Positions 48,301-60,600 of a DNA stretch of 64,000 nt are shown one piece after another. The DNA lies in the NCBI RefSeq assembly GCF_902459465.1, contig NC_047068.1, positions 16,019,195 through 16,083,194 of the forward strand. The letters are read 5' to 3'. Each line of letters starts with the position of its first letter. Position 1 is the first letter of the stretch. The notes beneath the pieces were generated by a model. That model did no database searches, was not told the origin of the DNA, and saw only the letters and a list, made by a program, of their open reading frames with translations. This DNA is from Asterias rubens (Eukaryota; Echinodermata; Asteroidea; Forcipulatida; Asteriidae). A program made the position numbers and the translations under genes.

Positions 48301-51300
48301 AATAGGTGGAAGTGGGCGATATATAAGACTTCAATGTTTTAAAGCCATTGGACCCTTTCGGTACAGAAAAAAAAAAAAGTTCACAGATTTACAAATAATT
48401 TACAGGGTTTACAGAAGGTAATGGTGAAAGACTTCTCTTGAAATATTAGTCCATGAAATGCTTTACTTTTTGAGAAAACGGTAAAACAATATAAATTCTC
48501 GTTAGCGAGAATTACGGATTTGTTATAAACACATGTCATAAACACATGTCACGTGGGTTTTCCCGTTATTTTCTCCCAAATCGGATGTCCGATTGAGCCT
48601 AAATTTCCACAGGATTGTTATTCTATATATAAGTTGTGATACACGAAGTGTGGGACTTGGACAATACTGTTTACCGAAAGTGTATAATGGCTTTAAACAT
48701 TGGTTATCGTCACAATGGTTACCAGCCAGAATACTGTGCAATGTACACTGCTCATGACTGGTTCTCCTCTAAGTGTAGCTTAGCAATGAAAATGAAAAAG
48801 CAATGTTTTCTTCTCAACAGCTCTATGAAATTGGGCCCGGAACTTTAATTCAAATGTTCAGATTCACCACAAATGCGGTCTTGCCCTTCCAATTGCCACA
48901 GGTCGTCCGTTTGTATCTAAACGTTTATGATGTTTAATATTTTGATTGCAGTCAATCAACCTGGAGAGAAAGCAGCTGTACCAGCAGTGGAATAGCAGTA
49001 TTATTGGCATGAGAAGACGTGATGAAGCACACGCTGCCATGCAGGAAGCACTCAGGTGAGTCCTTGCTCCTCATTGGTTTATTTGATCTTTCTAATCACA
49101 ACCAATCAGAAGGCCTGTTATATGTGACTCATTGCAGATGCGTGATTTCTCAGAAAAAAAAAAAATCAGGAAATCTTCTTGAAAGCAGTCACCAACAACG
49201 GAAGAAAGAAAGAGTCCACATTTTGTCCAAACCTGTAGTTTCACATCTGAGAGGTACTAGAGTAAGGGGATCTAGGCCTGCAAGAATTTTTTTCTCGTAG
49301 TCAAATGTCTCGCCAATCAATATCATCCGCTACGGTTTTGAATACAACATGCCAACCTGCAAATAAGTACACAAATGTACACAGCTCTGTAGAGTTGAAA
49401 AATGTTACCAGGAAAATGTTACCAGGAATTGTAAACTCAAACAAAAACATCAGTAAATATTTTGCACCATCAAACTCTCCTACACCCCTCTCTCTCAAAC
49501 AGCCAACAGAGGCAGCACATCCTCTCCCTGCAGACAGAGATCGATGGCTACCGTAAGTCCATTCTGAAGGAGCAGGAAAATAACGAGACGCTGACCATCC
49601 TGCTCAACAAGAATGAGTCAGACATGAACACGGTCAAGAAGCTCATCTCTATATGCCAGTCTAAACAAGAACAGATCAAGCAGGACTACAGCACCTACAC
49701 CCGAATGTTGCATGAGACGGAGCAGGCCCTGACAAGGGCAACGACGGTAAGTTGTGTATAGAATAGCAAGGCAAGTTTTCAAAAGAACACAATCTACTCA
49801 GCGAGCAGATATAATAATAATAGGCCACATTTATGTAGCGCATAAGCACCGGCATCAATGCGCTAATTTACAAGCAATAAAATTCGTAAGCTACACATTG
49901 TTTTATTGCAAACTAATTATACATACAGTTCGTCACTAATATTTACCTCAAAGCAAAAGTTGTTTTATGAAGGGGAATGGTTTTAATGAGCAAGATACAC
50001 AAAACGGCAGTCACTTGCCGACTAGTGTTACGTTCAGGGTTTTTTTAAATTCCAGACAGAATACAGAGTTGGTTAATATATATCTCTTTCTGTGTTTAAA
50101 AAATTCCTAACAATCTCAGGACCGAACGCTACGGATGAATGAAGTGAATTCCCTGCGCAAACAAATCGAGCGTGAATTCCTAGAGAAGATGCGCTTGGAG
50201 GAGACCATCATGGAAACCATGCGGCAGAAGATGACGATGGACAAAGTGACTCAGTATGCCAACAAGATGGCCAACAAGACGCGCAAGCTCATTGCGGAGC
50301 AGGTGAGTGTGTGTAGTCGTTTATGAAGTCCGCAGAGAAGATTGCGTCTTAAAGCTGGCCTCAAGTCAACCTTTGGATGATATCAAAAGAGTTGATGACT
50401 CACTTTTCAAAATGATGCTGTGACTGAGCACAGACAACAGGCCTGATACTTCACAGAGGCAACAAAGGCCATTGCCTCTATGCCCCCTGGGCATTGCCTT
50501 GGTGGCCTTGAGATGCCCCAGTAGAAATTTACTAATTCCTCATAGAGTGCCCTTTACCAACTAAAGGAGAAAATGCCTTTCAAAAACAAAGCATACAGGC
50601 TTGAGACAGTCAGGAACATATCAGACAAAGTTGCAAGCGACCAAATTTTTAACACATGACGGTGCTCTAAATGGCTAAATTCTTTGCACCACGCGTAAAG
50701 TTTTGTTTTAGCTATTAGTGTATTTCGTTTTCATGTATCAATGGCCAGGTAATTAAATAATTATTTTTAACAATAGCAATAATGAAAAAACTAGGCAGTT
50801 TTATATTAATTTGTGTGTCTAAATTATTACGTAAAATTGGTCGACACATGACCTCACATGGTCAAAAACACTGGGAAGTATGTTGTTTCGGGAAAGATAA
50901 GTCTCCTAGGGCTATAAAAAGCACAATGCAGACTCTGTGTTTTATTTTTAATCACTAAAATATCATCTTTTTTTCATCCTGGTGTTTAGGAAGCATCAAG
51001 AGCCAAAGTAGAAAACGAGATCTCTCATGACACTCTGGATCTTTCCCACACACTGACGCGGGTGGAGCATCTCAGAAAGAACATGCAGGAGCTAGACGCA
51101 GAGATCCATGAGAAGAACGAGATCATCTCACGCAGCGAGAACGAAATCGTCAAACGCAACGCCGTCATTGAGCGCAAGCAAGGCCAGATTGATCAGTACA
51201 ATAAAAAGATTGAGGCGATCATTAGCTCTCAAGGGGTGAGTAGTCAAGAACACTCTTAAAATTAATGGCAATAAACAAAACAAAATTAATAGCCTACAGC

Positions 51301-54300
51301 AGCTTACAAAAGAATAAAGCTTTTGTTGAGGCATTTCACTTTGAAGTAAGGTGGTTATGCTAAAATATATCACTTTTTATGCTATATTATAAATAGGGTA
51401 AAAGGCCTTAGCTTTCGATCCAAACCGGACCTTCTTCAGAGGCATAAAACAAGAACAGACAAATACATATCCATTTATAGAAAAAGAGATGGGAAAGGGA
51501 TTAAGGGGAGGATCCAGAAAGAAGCGGGAAAATAACAGCCAATCATAGTTTCTATTTCAGAAACAATTAGTGGCTATGAACCAATAGGAGTGAAGTGGCG
51601 AGGACAAAGGATAGTTAGTATGATATATATATATATATATCAAATAATAAACCACAAGAGAAACTGACTGGGTGCATTCCTATTGGGGATTATTTTTCTT
51701 TATGGACATCTTCTCAAGAACATGACCACCTTTTGAAATGAAATTTTCACAAGTTAGTTTTAATGCATACATCTACATTTATATAGGATTAAAACAATCA
51801 AACAATTTTCAAACAACTATCAACTGTACCGTGCTCACCATTTTGGTAATCAACTGGTTAGCATTTTACTGTACAAGAAGGGGATATTGAGTCCCAAAAG
51901 GGCGCAACCAAAATTATTGTGACGATAATGACGTCGGGTTAATTGGGTCAACTTAAATCAGGAAGAAGACATATCTTGAGAACAACTATAAATTTGTTCA
52001 TTTCAGGGCGAGGAGCTGGGTCCATTAGAACAAGAGGTCAACGGCCTGCACAAGAACATAGACGCCCGTATCCAGGACATTGCCGACCTGCAGCAGTTCT
52101 GGCTGCGGCAGCAGAGTGAGCTGGTCAAGCTGACCCAAGAGAAGGACGGACAACAGACAGAGGTCAACATCATGAAGAAGGCCCTCATGATTCTTCACCA
52201 GAAGAAGTTACGCATTGAGAGTGAGTTTTAGGCTGGGTTTTCTAACAATTTCCTGCCAAATTTGCTCAAGTGGTCATACTTCTTTCGAGTAGACATAAAC
52301 CTCATCATTTTAAAACTATTTGTATTGAAATGCCAATGCTAAGTTTGTGGGTTTCCAACTGGAGTGTTCTCCTTTTCAGCGGTCCGCTACCTTTTCTAAC
52401 TTCCTAGTCAGTCAAAATCCTCTCCCAGTGGTCCGTATGGCTAGTTCATTTCATCCAAAGCTATGTGTAAATGACTGCCTGCACAGATTGTAAGAAAGAA
52501 TTCAAACTCAAGTCCACCAAAAATAGATTTCAATGTTGATAGTAGTGAAATTACAAGTTAATTCGTCCCTCTGGCTAGTTGAACAAGTTGAGGGCAAATC
52601 CTGGCTTGTTACAGTGTGCAATGAATGGAACAGTGACGACCCAATGTAAAGGCAACACACAACAGCCACTCGGTTTATGTATATGCTTCACTCTGGCTGT
52701 GGTTCATGCAAGTATGACTTACCTTCTTCCTGTTTCAGATGACATCACTAGCCAAGAGGCTGAACACAAGGACGTCGAGCGCAGCATCCGTAACATGCAG
52801 AACGACATGCTCAAACTGAACCTCCTCCTAACCAAGGAGGGCAAGACAAGACAGAACCTGAAACAGGATAACATCCTGATTGAGAATGACTTCATCCTGT
52901 CACTGAGAGAGGCTGAGATGGAGTCCATACAGATGCAGAATCAACTGGAGGGGCTGGGAGAGGAGAAAGAGAGGCTGCTGAACAGTCTAGTGGAAGCCGA
53001 GTAAGAATTCCCAAATAAGAATTTGCCCTTATCAAAAATAGTGCCCAATTAGGAAATACCTTTTAAATCAGAAAATCATTAGAAGATATATAATGAAATT
53101 CTGTAAAATAATCACCAAGAGTTTTGCCTAATCAAGAATAGTGCCCAATTAGTAATCTCACCTTATTTAGAAAATCATTCAAAAAAGTTTCTTTGCAATC
53201 AGGAAACTCATCTTTATAAAAAAATCATTTACAGGTATTCCATGAAGTTCTGCTATACTTTTCACTGGATTTCAAGTATTTGCTTTATGGAAAAGAAGTT
53301 ACCAAGACCAATGAAATAAGAACTTCTTTCACTCTAAAGTTTTATGATTCGGCTTTTTATCCTCCAAAGAATGTGAAATACTTTAGAATTGTAAAAATAC
53401 TTGGCTTTAGGTTTATCTGAAGTATGCACTGCTGGGTTATAGAGGTCAGTCTTTCGGGTTTTGAACTAAAGAATGGTTAAATGATTCTACAAATCTAAAA
53501 CCAAGTTCTACCTTCTTTCTTCACCCTTCAGACGTCAGATAATGTTGTGGGAGAAGAAGACACAGCTTGCACGAGAGGCTAAGGCCACTGTTGATTCTGA
53601 GGTAGGCCAGGGTGAGATCAGAGCCATGACTGCTGAGATTCATCGCATGGATGTCAGACACTCCCAGCTCATGAAACTACAGGTAGGTGTAGGAGTCCGC
53701 TTTCATAATATGGGGTTAAGATGTAATACTGTGTGATTGGGATTTCACTGTTACTGTGGGATTGGGATTCATTGTGATTGTGGGATTGAGATTTCACTGT
53801 TAAGCTTGATTCATACTTGCGTACTTAAGGCAGAAATGGCGAATGCGAAATTGTTTTGATGTCACAGGGCTTATTTCGCTGAGAATGTTTTCCGCAGGAG
53901 TTCCCCCGATCTCAACTGTTGGGAATTGTTTGTTGCGAATTTGTGATGTCATAACTTGTATTGCATACTGTGGGATTGGGCTTTAGGATTTCACTAATGT
54001 GGGATTGGGATTTCACTACTATTGTGGGATTGGGATTTCACTGTTACTGTGGAATTGGGCTTTAGGATTTCACTGTTGTGGGATTGAGATTTCACTATTA
54101 TTGTGGAATTGGACTTTAGGATTTCACTGTTGTGGGATTGGGATTTCACTGGTACTGAGGGATGGGGATTTCACTGGTACTGTGGGATTGGGCTTTAGGA
54201 TAACACTAATGTGGGATGGGGATTTCACTACTATTGTGGGATTGGGATTTCATTGGGATTTCACTAATACTGGGATTGTTATTTCACTATTATTGTGGGA

Positions 54301-55953
54301 TTGGGATTTCACTGTTACTATGGGTTTTGGATTTCACTGTTTCTGTGGGATTGGGATTTCACTGTTAGTGTGGGATTGGGATTTCACTGTTAGTGTGGGA
54401 TTGGGATTTCACTGTTACTATGGGTTTTGGATTTCACTGTTTCTGTGGGATTGGGATTTCACTGTTAGTGTGGGATTGGAATCACACTCAAGCTGAGTTG
54501 AAATGTGATCACTATTGACCACCAATGACTGACTGTAGTAATCTTGTTTATGGGCAATAGGAGAAACTGATTCAAGACATGGAGAAGGCAGTGTCCAGGC
54601 GGGACACCATCGTCACTCGCGGAGACGCTCAGTCCAAACTCTACAAGAAGGTGGAGACTAAAGGAACATTCCAGAAGAAACTGACCGAGATGAGGAAGAA
54701 GATTAAACAGACACAGCAGGTAAAGAGAATCAAGTGTTTCAAGTGACCCCTGACTGCCCCTTTAAACTGTCTATATACCATTTGTTATAGTTAAGTTAGC
54801 TAAATGCTTATTTCGATGGGATGAAAGATGTATTATCATCATCAAGTCGACTCTTGTCGGATGTATTATAGGTGCTAGCTAACTTGCCATATTTATTCTA
54901 CCCTCATTTATTCTTTCGCTCATTGAGAAGCAACAAAAACTGTATACAGGTGTCTGCTGGTGAATCATCCGAGACGCGTGAATAGCAGTTGACTTTTTTT
55001 ATCGCAGATAAAAAGTTGCAAAAAATAAAGATCAAACTTTTAAAATTCTCCAGATTGCACAGTAGGGCGTTTAAACCAAAGATAAACACCAAGTAGGAAA
55101 CATTACGAAGACCTCGTTTCAATTCAGCATGTTTCAGCCAAACATCACAAATTTTGGTTCAGACCGCCAACAGTTTTGAAAATCCTCGAGAGAACCCTGC
55201 GTGTTGTAAGAAGATGGAGAGAAATTGAAATAGTTTATGATCACTCAAACGAGTTTCATTTTTGTTTATCCAGGATGCAGGCGCCTGTGATCAGGACATA
55301 CAAGAGCTGCGCACTCATCAGCAGATGCTGAGTCAAGAACTGGAGGAGAAACAAAGCAACTTCCAACAGCTTCAGAGCAACGCTGATACCCTGGACGGTG
55401 ACCTGGACCGGCTGGTCGAGGTCAAACAGAAGGTAAGTGAAAGGTCATAGGTCAAGACTAGGAATATAAACCATGGGTATGATCTTGCAAGCTCGAAACG
55501 TGCCCTTACTGAGGGAAAAAAAAAGAACTTGCTCACTGGCTGTAAGTTGTGGGTGACTTGTTCACACATGCACGCTACTGATTGGGAGTCAATCATCGTG
55601 GTAGCACCATCTGTAAATCTCTTGCGAGAAGTGTTGGTTCTGAAAAGAACCGGGGAGAGACAACCCCAACTCTTTTAACTTGATGTGTTTTGATTTTCTT
55701 TAAGAACCTGACTGATCTCCTGGCCAAACAGCAGAGGGTGAAATACTACCAAGCCCTCAAGGATGGCAAGTACACCCTCCTCTGCAAGACGGAGACTGCT
55801 CTGGACTCTGAGATGCAGAAGCAGACTGATCGTATGCACACCATTGCTACCATTGTTGATCGCGTCAACCAGGAGTTCCCTCACGTCCAGCCTGCCATGA
55901 GGAAGGTCATGGTAACGCTTAGCTCACGGGGGGTCGGCGAGGAGGATCAATAA
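42363..55953 (+). CDS. CCDC40: Coiled-coil domain-containing protein 40 homologue (axonemal 96 nm ruler)
   Basis: Family role: with CCDC39 it forms the ruler that sets the 96 nm repeat of motile cilia; loss causes primary ciliary dyskinesia in humans. Exons: 42363..42382, 43063..43142, 43615..43697, 43952..44750, 45987..46153, 46461..46764, 47338..47495, 47943..48083, 48952..49055, 49503..49746, 50120..50302, 50990..51235, 52007..52220, 52739..53000, 53532..53682, 54561..54719, 55274..55432 and 55705..55953. All borders are GT-AG and phases agree, giving 1240 aa plus TAA (human 1142). Residues 1-61 are acidic, 62-327 are a Pro/Ser/Arg repeat region, then an acidic EEEEEEEE stretch and the conserved VVLDPDHPLM. 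From about 384 to the end it is heptad-rich coiled coil with family blocks such as [10 protein letters not shown] and RQIMLWEKK. The start ATG has G at -3 and +4. Confidence 0.96.
43952..44750 (+). CDS. CCDC40: CCDC40 exon 4: large exon of RPGSAQ-type hexapeptide repeats
   Basis: The acceptor is TCTATAG and the donor ACTG|GTGAGT. The CCDC40 frame starts at 43952 (phase 0 in, phase 1 out; [15 protein letters not shown]...) and encodes residues 62-327. From about 44280 to 44530 it is built from 18 bp units giving [12 protein letters not shown] and EKPGSA variants; upstream copies are RPASGQ. The region is open in other frames on both strands because the unit length is a multiple of three, but only this frame joins the neighbouring exons. 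The vertebrate N-terminal region is also disordered but not this repeat. Confidence 0.9.
44802..45190. mobile_element. MITE family F copy in CCDC40 intron 4
   Basis: It runs from TTGAAGACACTGGACACTAT to AATAGTGTCCACTGCCTTTA with the usual internal inverted pair. The left TTAA is mutated. Confidence 0.65.
45355..45595 (-). mobile_element. Diverged SINE family C copy
   Basis: It shares GGGAAACTGACTGGGTAAAT, a degenerate tRNA-like segment and GGGGTGCCAGTCAGAAGCC with the other copies. It lies in CCDC40 intron 4. Confidence 0.6.
45594..45832. mobile_element. Foldback family H copy in CCDC40 intron 4
   Basis: GGGCCCAATAGAGCTTCTTA to CAGCTCTATGAAATTGGCCC, with TTTTGCTTAAGCAAA words in both arms. 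Confidence 0.6.
46461..46764 (+). CDS. CCDC40: CCDC40 exon 6, first coiled-coil block
   Basis: It continues the VVLDPDH end of exon 5 with [14 protein letters not shown] and contains the conserved KERELGVNLY-like segment (here [15 protein letters not shown]). It is rich in Glu, Gln, Leu and Arg in heptads. 304 bp, phase 0 in and phase 1 out. Open frames on the opposite strand here are antisense shadows. Confidence 0.93.
47130..47312. mobile_element. Foldback family H copy in CCDC40 intron 6
   Basis: It runs from GGCTCAATTTTATAAAGCCT to CAACTTTATGAAATTT, with a duplicated AAATGTTCTAAGCACAG-type word. It ends just before CCDC40 exon 7. Confidence 0.55.
48339..48696. mobile_element. MITE family G copy
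   Basis: It has the same termini and internal order as the 38431 copy, with a deletion around the GGCGAAACGCGC segment and a short AAACACATGTCA duplication. It lies in CCDC40 intron 8. Confidence 0.65.
51378..51560. repeat. Dispersed repeat with CCTTCTTCAGAGGC word
   Basis: GGCCTTAGCTTTCGATCC and CTTCAGAGGCATAAA are shared with 61805..61915. The type was not identified; a retroelement end is possible. Confidence 0.4.
51614..51639. repeat. TA dinucleotide microsatellite
   Basis: A run of AT repeats in CCDC40 intron 12, directly before a truncated copy of the SINE tail (AAACCACAAGAGAAACTGAC at about 51648). Confidence 0.7.
53731..54484 (+). repeat. Minisatellite in CCDC40 intron 15
   Basis: Irregular units of roughly 20-30 bp with the core GTGGGATTGGGATTTCACT fill 53731..53800 and 53969..54484. 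Between them, 53802..53962 carries an unrelated sequence resembling the foldback at 16984..17113 (TTCATACTT near its start), apparently inserted into the array. Long open frames over the array are artefacts. Confidence 0.85.
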
Positions 55954-56264
55954 GATGGGTGGAATAAGATTGTGTATTATACTTGGTGAGAAACGCTCCT
56001 GAATCCAACTCTATCCTGCAATGTGTTTAGACTCGTGATATGTTTGGACTTAGATAAGAATGCTTTGCCCCAGGGATGAGGGTGGGTGGTTTAGAAGTAA
56101 ATGACCTCGTCCTCTAGAATCACACAAAATCAAGAGATAGATTTTGTAGGACTTGGGATTCAAACTGTATTGTAAGTGACCTATATTGGCCGATTGCCAG
56201 TCGTAAACTTTTACTATGTAGAAAATTGTACATAAGTAAACAACAAACAAACTTTAACTTAATA

Positions 56265-56548
56265 GGCTTACTGAATCAAAGCAAAAGATACTCTAACTTG
56301 ATTGCAACAATGCAAATCAATTTTTTCTGCTAAAACAAAAAGACTAACCCACTGGTAAACAGTGTTATGAAATTGGGCTTTGGTTTTAGCATCTTAAGCA
56401 CACAAAACAGCTGTGCACCAAAAATAAGGCTTGTCAGAATAAAATTGTCAGCCAAAGTACCATTTCCCATATTCCATCTATGACCGCTTACTTTGCCGAG
56501 CAAAAACGATGTAACCGGTATTTTCTGCTCAAGCAGCTCTGTCATGAA
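56265..56548. mobile_element. Foldback family H copies in the CCDC40 3' flank
   Basis: Arms with ATGAAATTGGGCTTTGG and GCTCAAGCAGCTCTGTCATG lie here. The structure is rearranged and probably holds more than one fragment. Confidence 0.45.
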
Positions 56549-57014
56549 GAAGATTCCCATATCTTTGATTGCCTGAATAGGTATTTCCTGAAGACTCCGA
56601 GAGATTTTATTCTCTTAAGACATCAAATATTAATATCTATCAAATAAATCAATTTGGGAATTTAAATAGTTTTTGTGTAGAACTACAGATGGATGGAAAT
56701 GCAGTCTCCAGACCAGTCAAGAAGTCCCGAAAGACTTTAACAGTGACCTCATATAGTTCAAGATGGTTGTTATATGCCTTATCCCCAAATTAGCTGTTAC
56801 AATGTGGAACTTGACTCTCCTGACAATACATAGAAGTAAAGTCCACACAAGATGTTAATTTTCATGTTGGAATAAATACACTTTTCAGACAAATGTTATG
56901 TAGTTATACAAACTTTTGACCGTTTGATTTATTATTTTTAAATTAACAATTTGTTGTACAATAACTATTTACATTGAATTAAGTGAAGTGTGAATAAACG
57001 TAGCTTGTTTTCAA

Positions 57015-57026
57015 AATAAATTTATT
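57015..57026. terminator. Overlapping poly(A) signals for convergent CCDC40 and YARS2
   Basis: AATAAA (57015..57020, plus strand) abuts TTTATT (57021..57026, AATAAA on the minus strand), within the near-palindrome TCAAAATAAATTTATTTGAC. It lies between the CCDC40 stop (55953) and the YARS2 stop (57654). Other plus-strand AATAAA candidates lie at 56643, 56871 and 56993. Use is inferred. Confidence 0.4.
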
Positions 57027-57653
57027 TGACATGAAGTGTTCTTAACCATTTTGGGGTTGTTATTCTAAAAGCTTTTCTGTGCCCCTTCAAAGAATTAATT
57101 TTCAGAAATTTTTAAGGCTGGAATATAAACGTCAGCCATCCGACCTAAAAACACGTCCACCATAAGCCAGTTTGGGAAAGTTTTGCAGAAAAAGATGTAA
57201 TAAGACATGATGTTGCACAGACTTGATTGTCATTAGGTAGGCAAACATTGTTTGTGCAAATGTTTTCGTTATTAGTGACACCGAATGCTTGCGCATCCAC
57301 TCTTTGATGTCAATAGGGAAGCACACAATTGCACCCATCGGGTAGAGGAGTGACAACCTTTTCACAAACGACTCGGAAATGAGTCGGCGACTGCAAATGT
57401 TTGCTGATGTTGGCACACACAAATGTTTCCAAACCAAAGTTTTTTGCAAATGTTTGCTGTAGAAGTAGCCACGCCCTTTCGGTTCTTTTATGCATGTAGG
57501 TGTCTGATCAACTCACCCTACAAAACACCTTGAGAGGAGTCTACAACCTCTACTGGAGACCATCATCATGTTCACAAGGCAGATGCTAAGTTCAAAACAA
57601 AGGTGCTTCAGGGTACACTCGATGCTACCAGTTGATTCTTGAGTAGCGGTTCT

Positions 57654-60600
57654 TCATACCCACTTCACAACATAATAGTTCTTTTTCCCTATAAGAAAAA
57701 GAGGAAGAAACAAACGGGTTATCTACCTGAAGTAAAATTGAGAATAGACTAATAATAAACTGCTCACAAAAAGTTAGGAAACTTTTTTTAACTAAGTATA
57801 TTTCTATTATGTGTTACTCTGAAGTGTAAAGCTGAAGTGTTCGTCTTTAAAACGATACCACATTTGCAATGATAACGGGTTTCTGAAATTGGCTTCGTGA
57901 ATGACAATAAGGCAAAGTCAAAAATTATAAAGCGCCTTACATCCATAACTGGATCTCAAGGTGCTGAACAAATACAAACAGCAGCAAACAAAAGGATAAA
58001 ATAATCAACGACATAAAATATTAAAAACTGGACTGGCCAATTTTTAAAACCACACCACAAAAGGTAAACAGTTATGTTGGACCCGGTCATCTGGACCAAG
58101 ATCACTGGGCAGGCTCGAGATCCTGAATGGCCTTCACTTTATTGACTGATTAATTGATGTATGAGATGTAGAGGACTTACCTATCCTAACGAGAGTGAGA
58201 TTGTTGTTGAGTATATGTTCCCCATTGATCAGAACCTGGTCTGCCCTGGTCACCCTTTGGTGGTTAATATACACACCGCCACCTTGTAAAATCTTCTCTC
58301 CACGATCTATTAATTGTAAAAAAGATCAATAAACATAAATAGGCACTATAGATAGACAAAACTATGTTATACCCTGACAACAACTTGCCATATACATGTA
58401 CATGTATTACAATAATGTATCAATGTGCTTTACACTAGTGCATTGTCAGCTTCCTGGGAGAGCGTTCCAAAGGCTAACCAATACAATCAATACATCATTA
58501 ATTTATTTTATTTTTACCACACACAAAGAAAAGTGATATAAATGTAATTTACATTTTATTATAATGATTAAGGAAACCATAAGTACAACATTATAAGTTA
58601 TCACACAAGTGCGAGTGGAATACAAAAAAATAAAGCGCTATCTTCCAGTCTCACTTGCAACGCGCAAAATTTGAAATTTCAGAGCGTTTTTTTTCACGCG
58701 CACAAAGTTTAGAATGTAATTTTTGCACTGTCCGTATACAGAGCATGACAAAATGACATTTCACAATACGCACTGTGTAATAAAAACAGAGGAAGTAGGA
58801 TATATAACAGAGGTCGCAGAATATATGTTTTTATCCCCCTAGTAGTTCGAGCTTCTGATTGCTGGATTAGCGCATACTGGAAGATAAAAATTCACAGTCA
58901 GCGCACCTACATTATGGAACAATCTCCCTCTTCACATCCGTCAGGCTTCATCTCTTGAATCCTTCAAAGCCATGTTAAAGACTCATTTACTTCTTTGCTA
59001 AGCTTAGTTATTATAATTTGTGTTTATTCGTAGTTATTGTACAGCGCTTTGTAACTTTTGTAAAAGGCGCTCTATAAATATTATTTATTATTATTATTAT
59101 TAATAGGATTCTGTGTGAGGATGGAGGTCTCCAAGAAGCATCAGCTTGTCGAGTAGAGACCCCACTTATACGACAACAAAACAAAAACAATATAAGAATA
59201 TGAAAACACTGTTACAACTAAATTACAACTTAGATATTGGCATGGCTAGTATATAAAGTAAACTCGAGGTTGGAATACTAGACATTATAAAATAAAAAAA
59301 GCAATCAGTACACAAAGCAATACATAAAGCAATACATTTGAAAATAGGTTTAATAGACTTTAATATTAATAACAAAGGGGGGGGGGGGGCATGCCATGTT
59401 TTTGAAGAGTATCGGGTCATTCAACTTTAATTGTACTCATGCAAAAAACATAAACAATAGGACATTCCTATAAATATGAATGCTTCCCCACCTACATGTA
59501 GTGTTCTAAAGTCTACCGTCTTAAGACTATATCTAGTTCCCTGACTACTCACATCCTTGTGGTAGGCACTTGAGCCTATCCAGTAACTGCCCCACACTGT
59601 ATCCAGGCTCCAGGAGTAGACTGGTGATTGAGGCTCCTCGGAACAGCTCTGTAATCTCTGTTGCATTCAGCTGCTCCAAGCTTTGTCGTTCAGTGCTGTA
59701 CAGGGCGTCAGTCTGCCGAATAGCTTTGTCTAAACCACTCTCTGTAATGAAAATAACAATCCTCAATTTTGTTTTAGATAGAACTTATATTGGGCTTTCT
59801 TTTTTAATAATAACAATAATATATTAATTTATATTGCGCCAATTCCAGACGCATGACAATGTACAGTTAAAATATTAAACCATTAAAAATCACATTACAC
59901 ATTATGACAAAGAGAGAAGATTGTTACCAAATCTATTCAGTAGCAATAATAATAAACATTACAATGTTTTAAAATTCAGAGAACAACCCAAAAAATTAGA
60001 AAAAGAGACAACCAAAATTAAAAGCTCAAAAGTGAGGCAATAAGCCTTTTTGAGGTATGACGGACGTGATACGCGCGCATCACACGCCGCGACTGATCCA
60101 TGCTCACCATGTTGGTGGTCATTAGGTTTACGTGTAAATGCCGCGTCGCCTAAAATGCGCACTTCACTGAATAACTACTATGGTGAATATGCACAAATTT
60201 ACCACAACTTTACAGTGTTGTAGCATTGTGTCTGCCATATCTCAAAAAGGCATATGCAACGCTGCTCAAAGGCGCAATGTAAAAAAGTATACACCGCCAA
60301 TATAGGGCTAGATAGCTCAGTTGGTAGAGCGCCGGCACGTTAATCCGGAGCCCCCGGAGGTCGTTGGTTCGAATCCCACTCTAGTCAATTCTTTGTTCAA
60401 CGCCAAAAATCATTTACAAATTTACCCAGTCAGTTTCCCTTGTGGTTTATATTGATATCTGAAACAAAAAGTCGCATCCCCTTAAGGTGATCCCCTAGCT
60501 GCCGCTTCCCAGGTTGTATCGTAATTTGGGTGTGATCCCTGGCTACACGGCAGTTAACGGTTGTATGGCTTCTGACTGGCACCCCCGAACAAAGACATTG

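Noticed and set aside
53999..54496. 165-codon plus-strand frame rich in Gly, Phe, Trp and His
   Set aside because: It is read straight through the intronic minisatellite between CCDC40 exons 15 and 16; no splice joins and no family similarity.
60306..60390. Functional tRNA gene
   Set aside because: The cloverleaf-like unit has A and B boxes, but identical flanking sequence recurs at 60626, 1168 and elsewhere, so it is the head of a SINE. The anticodon loop is also irregular and this copy has an insertion.
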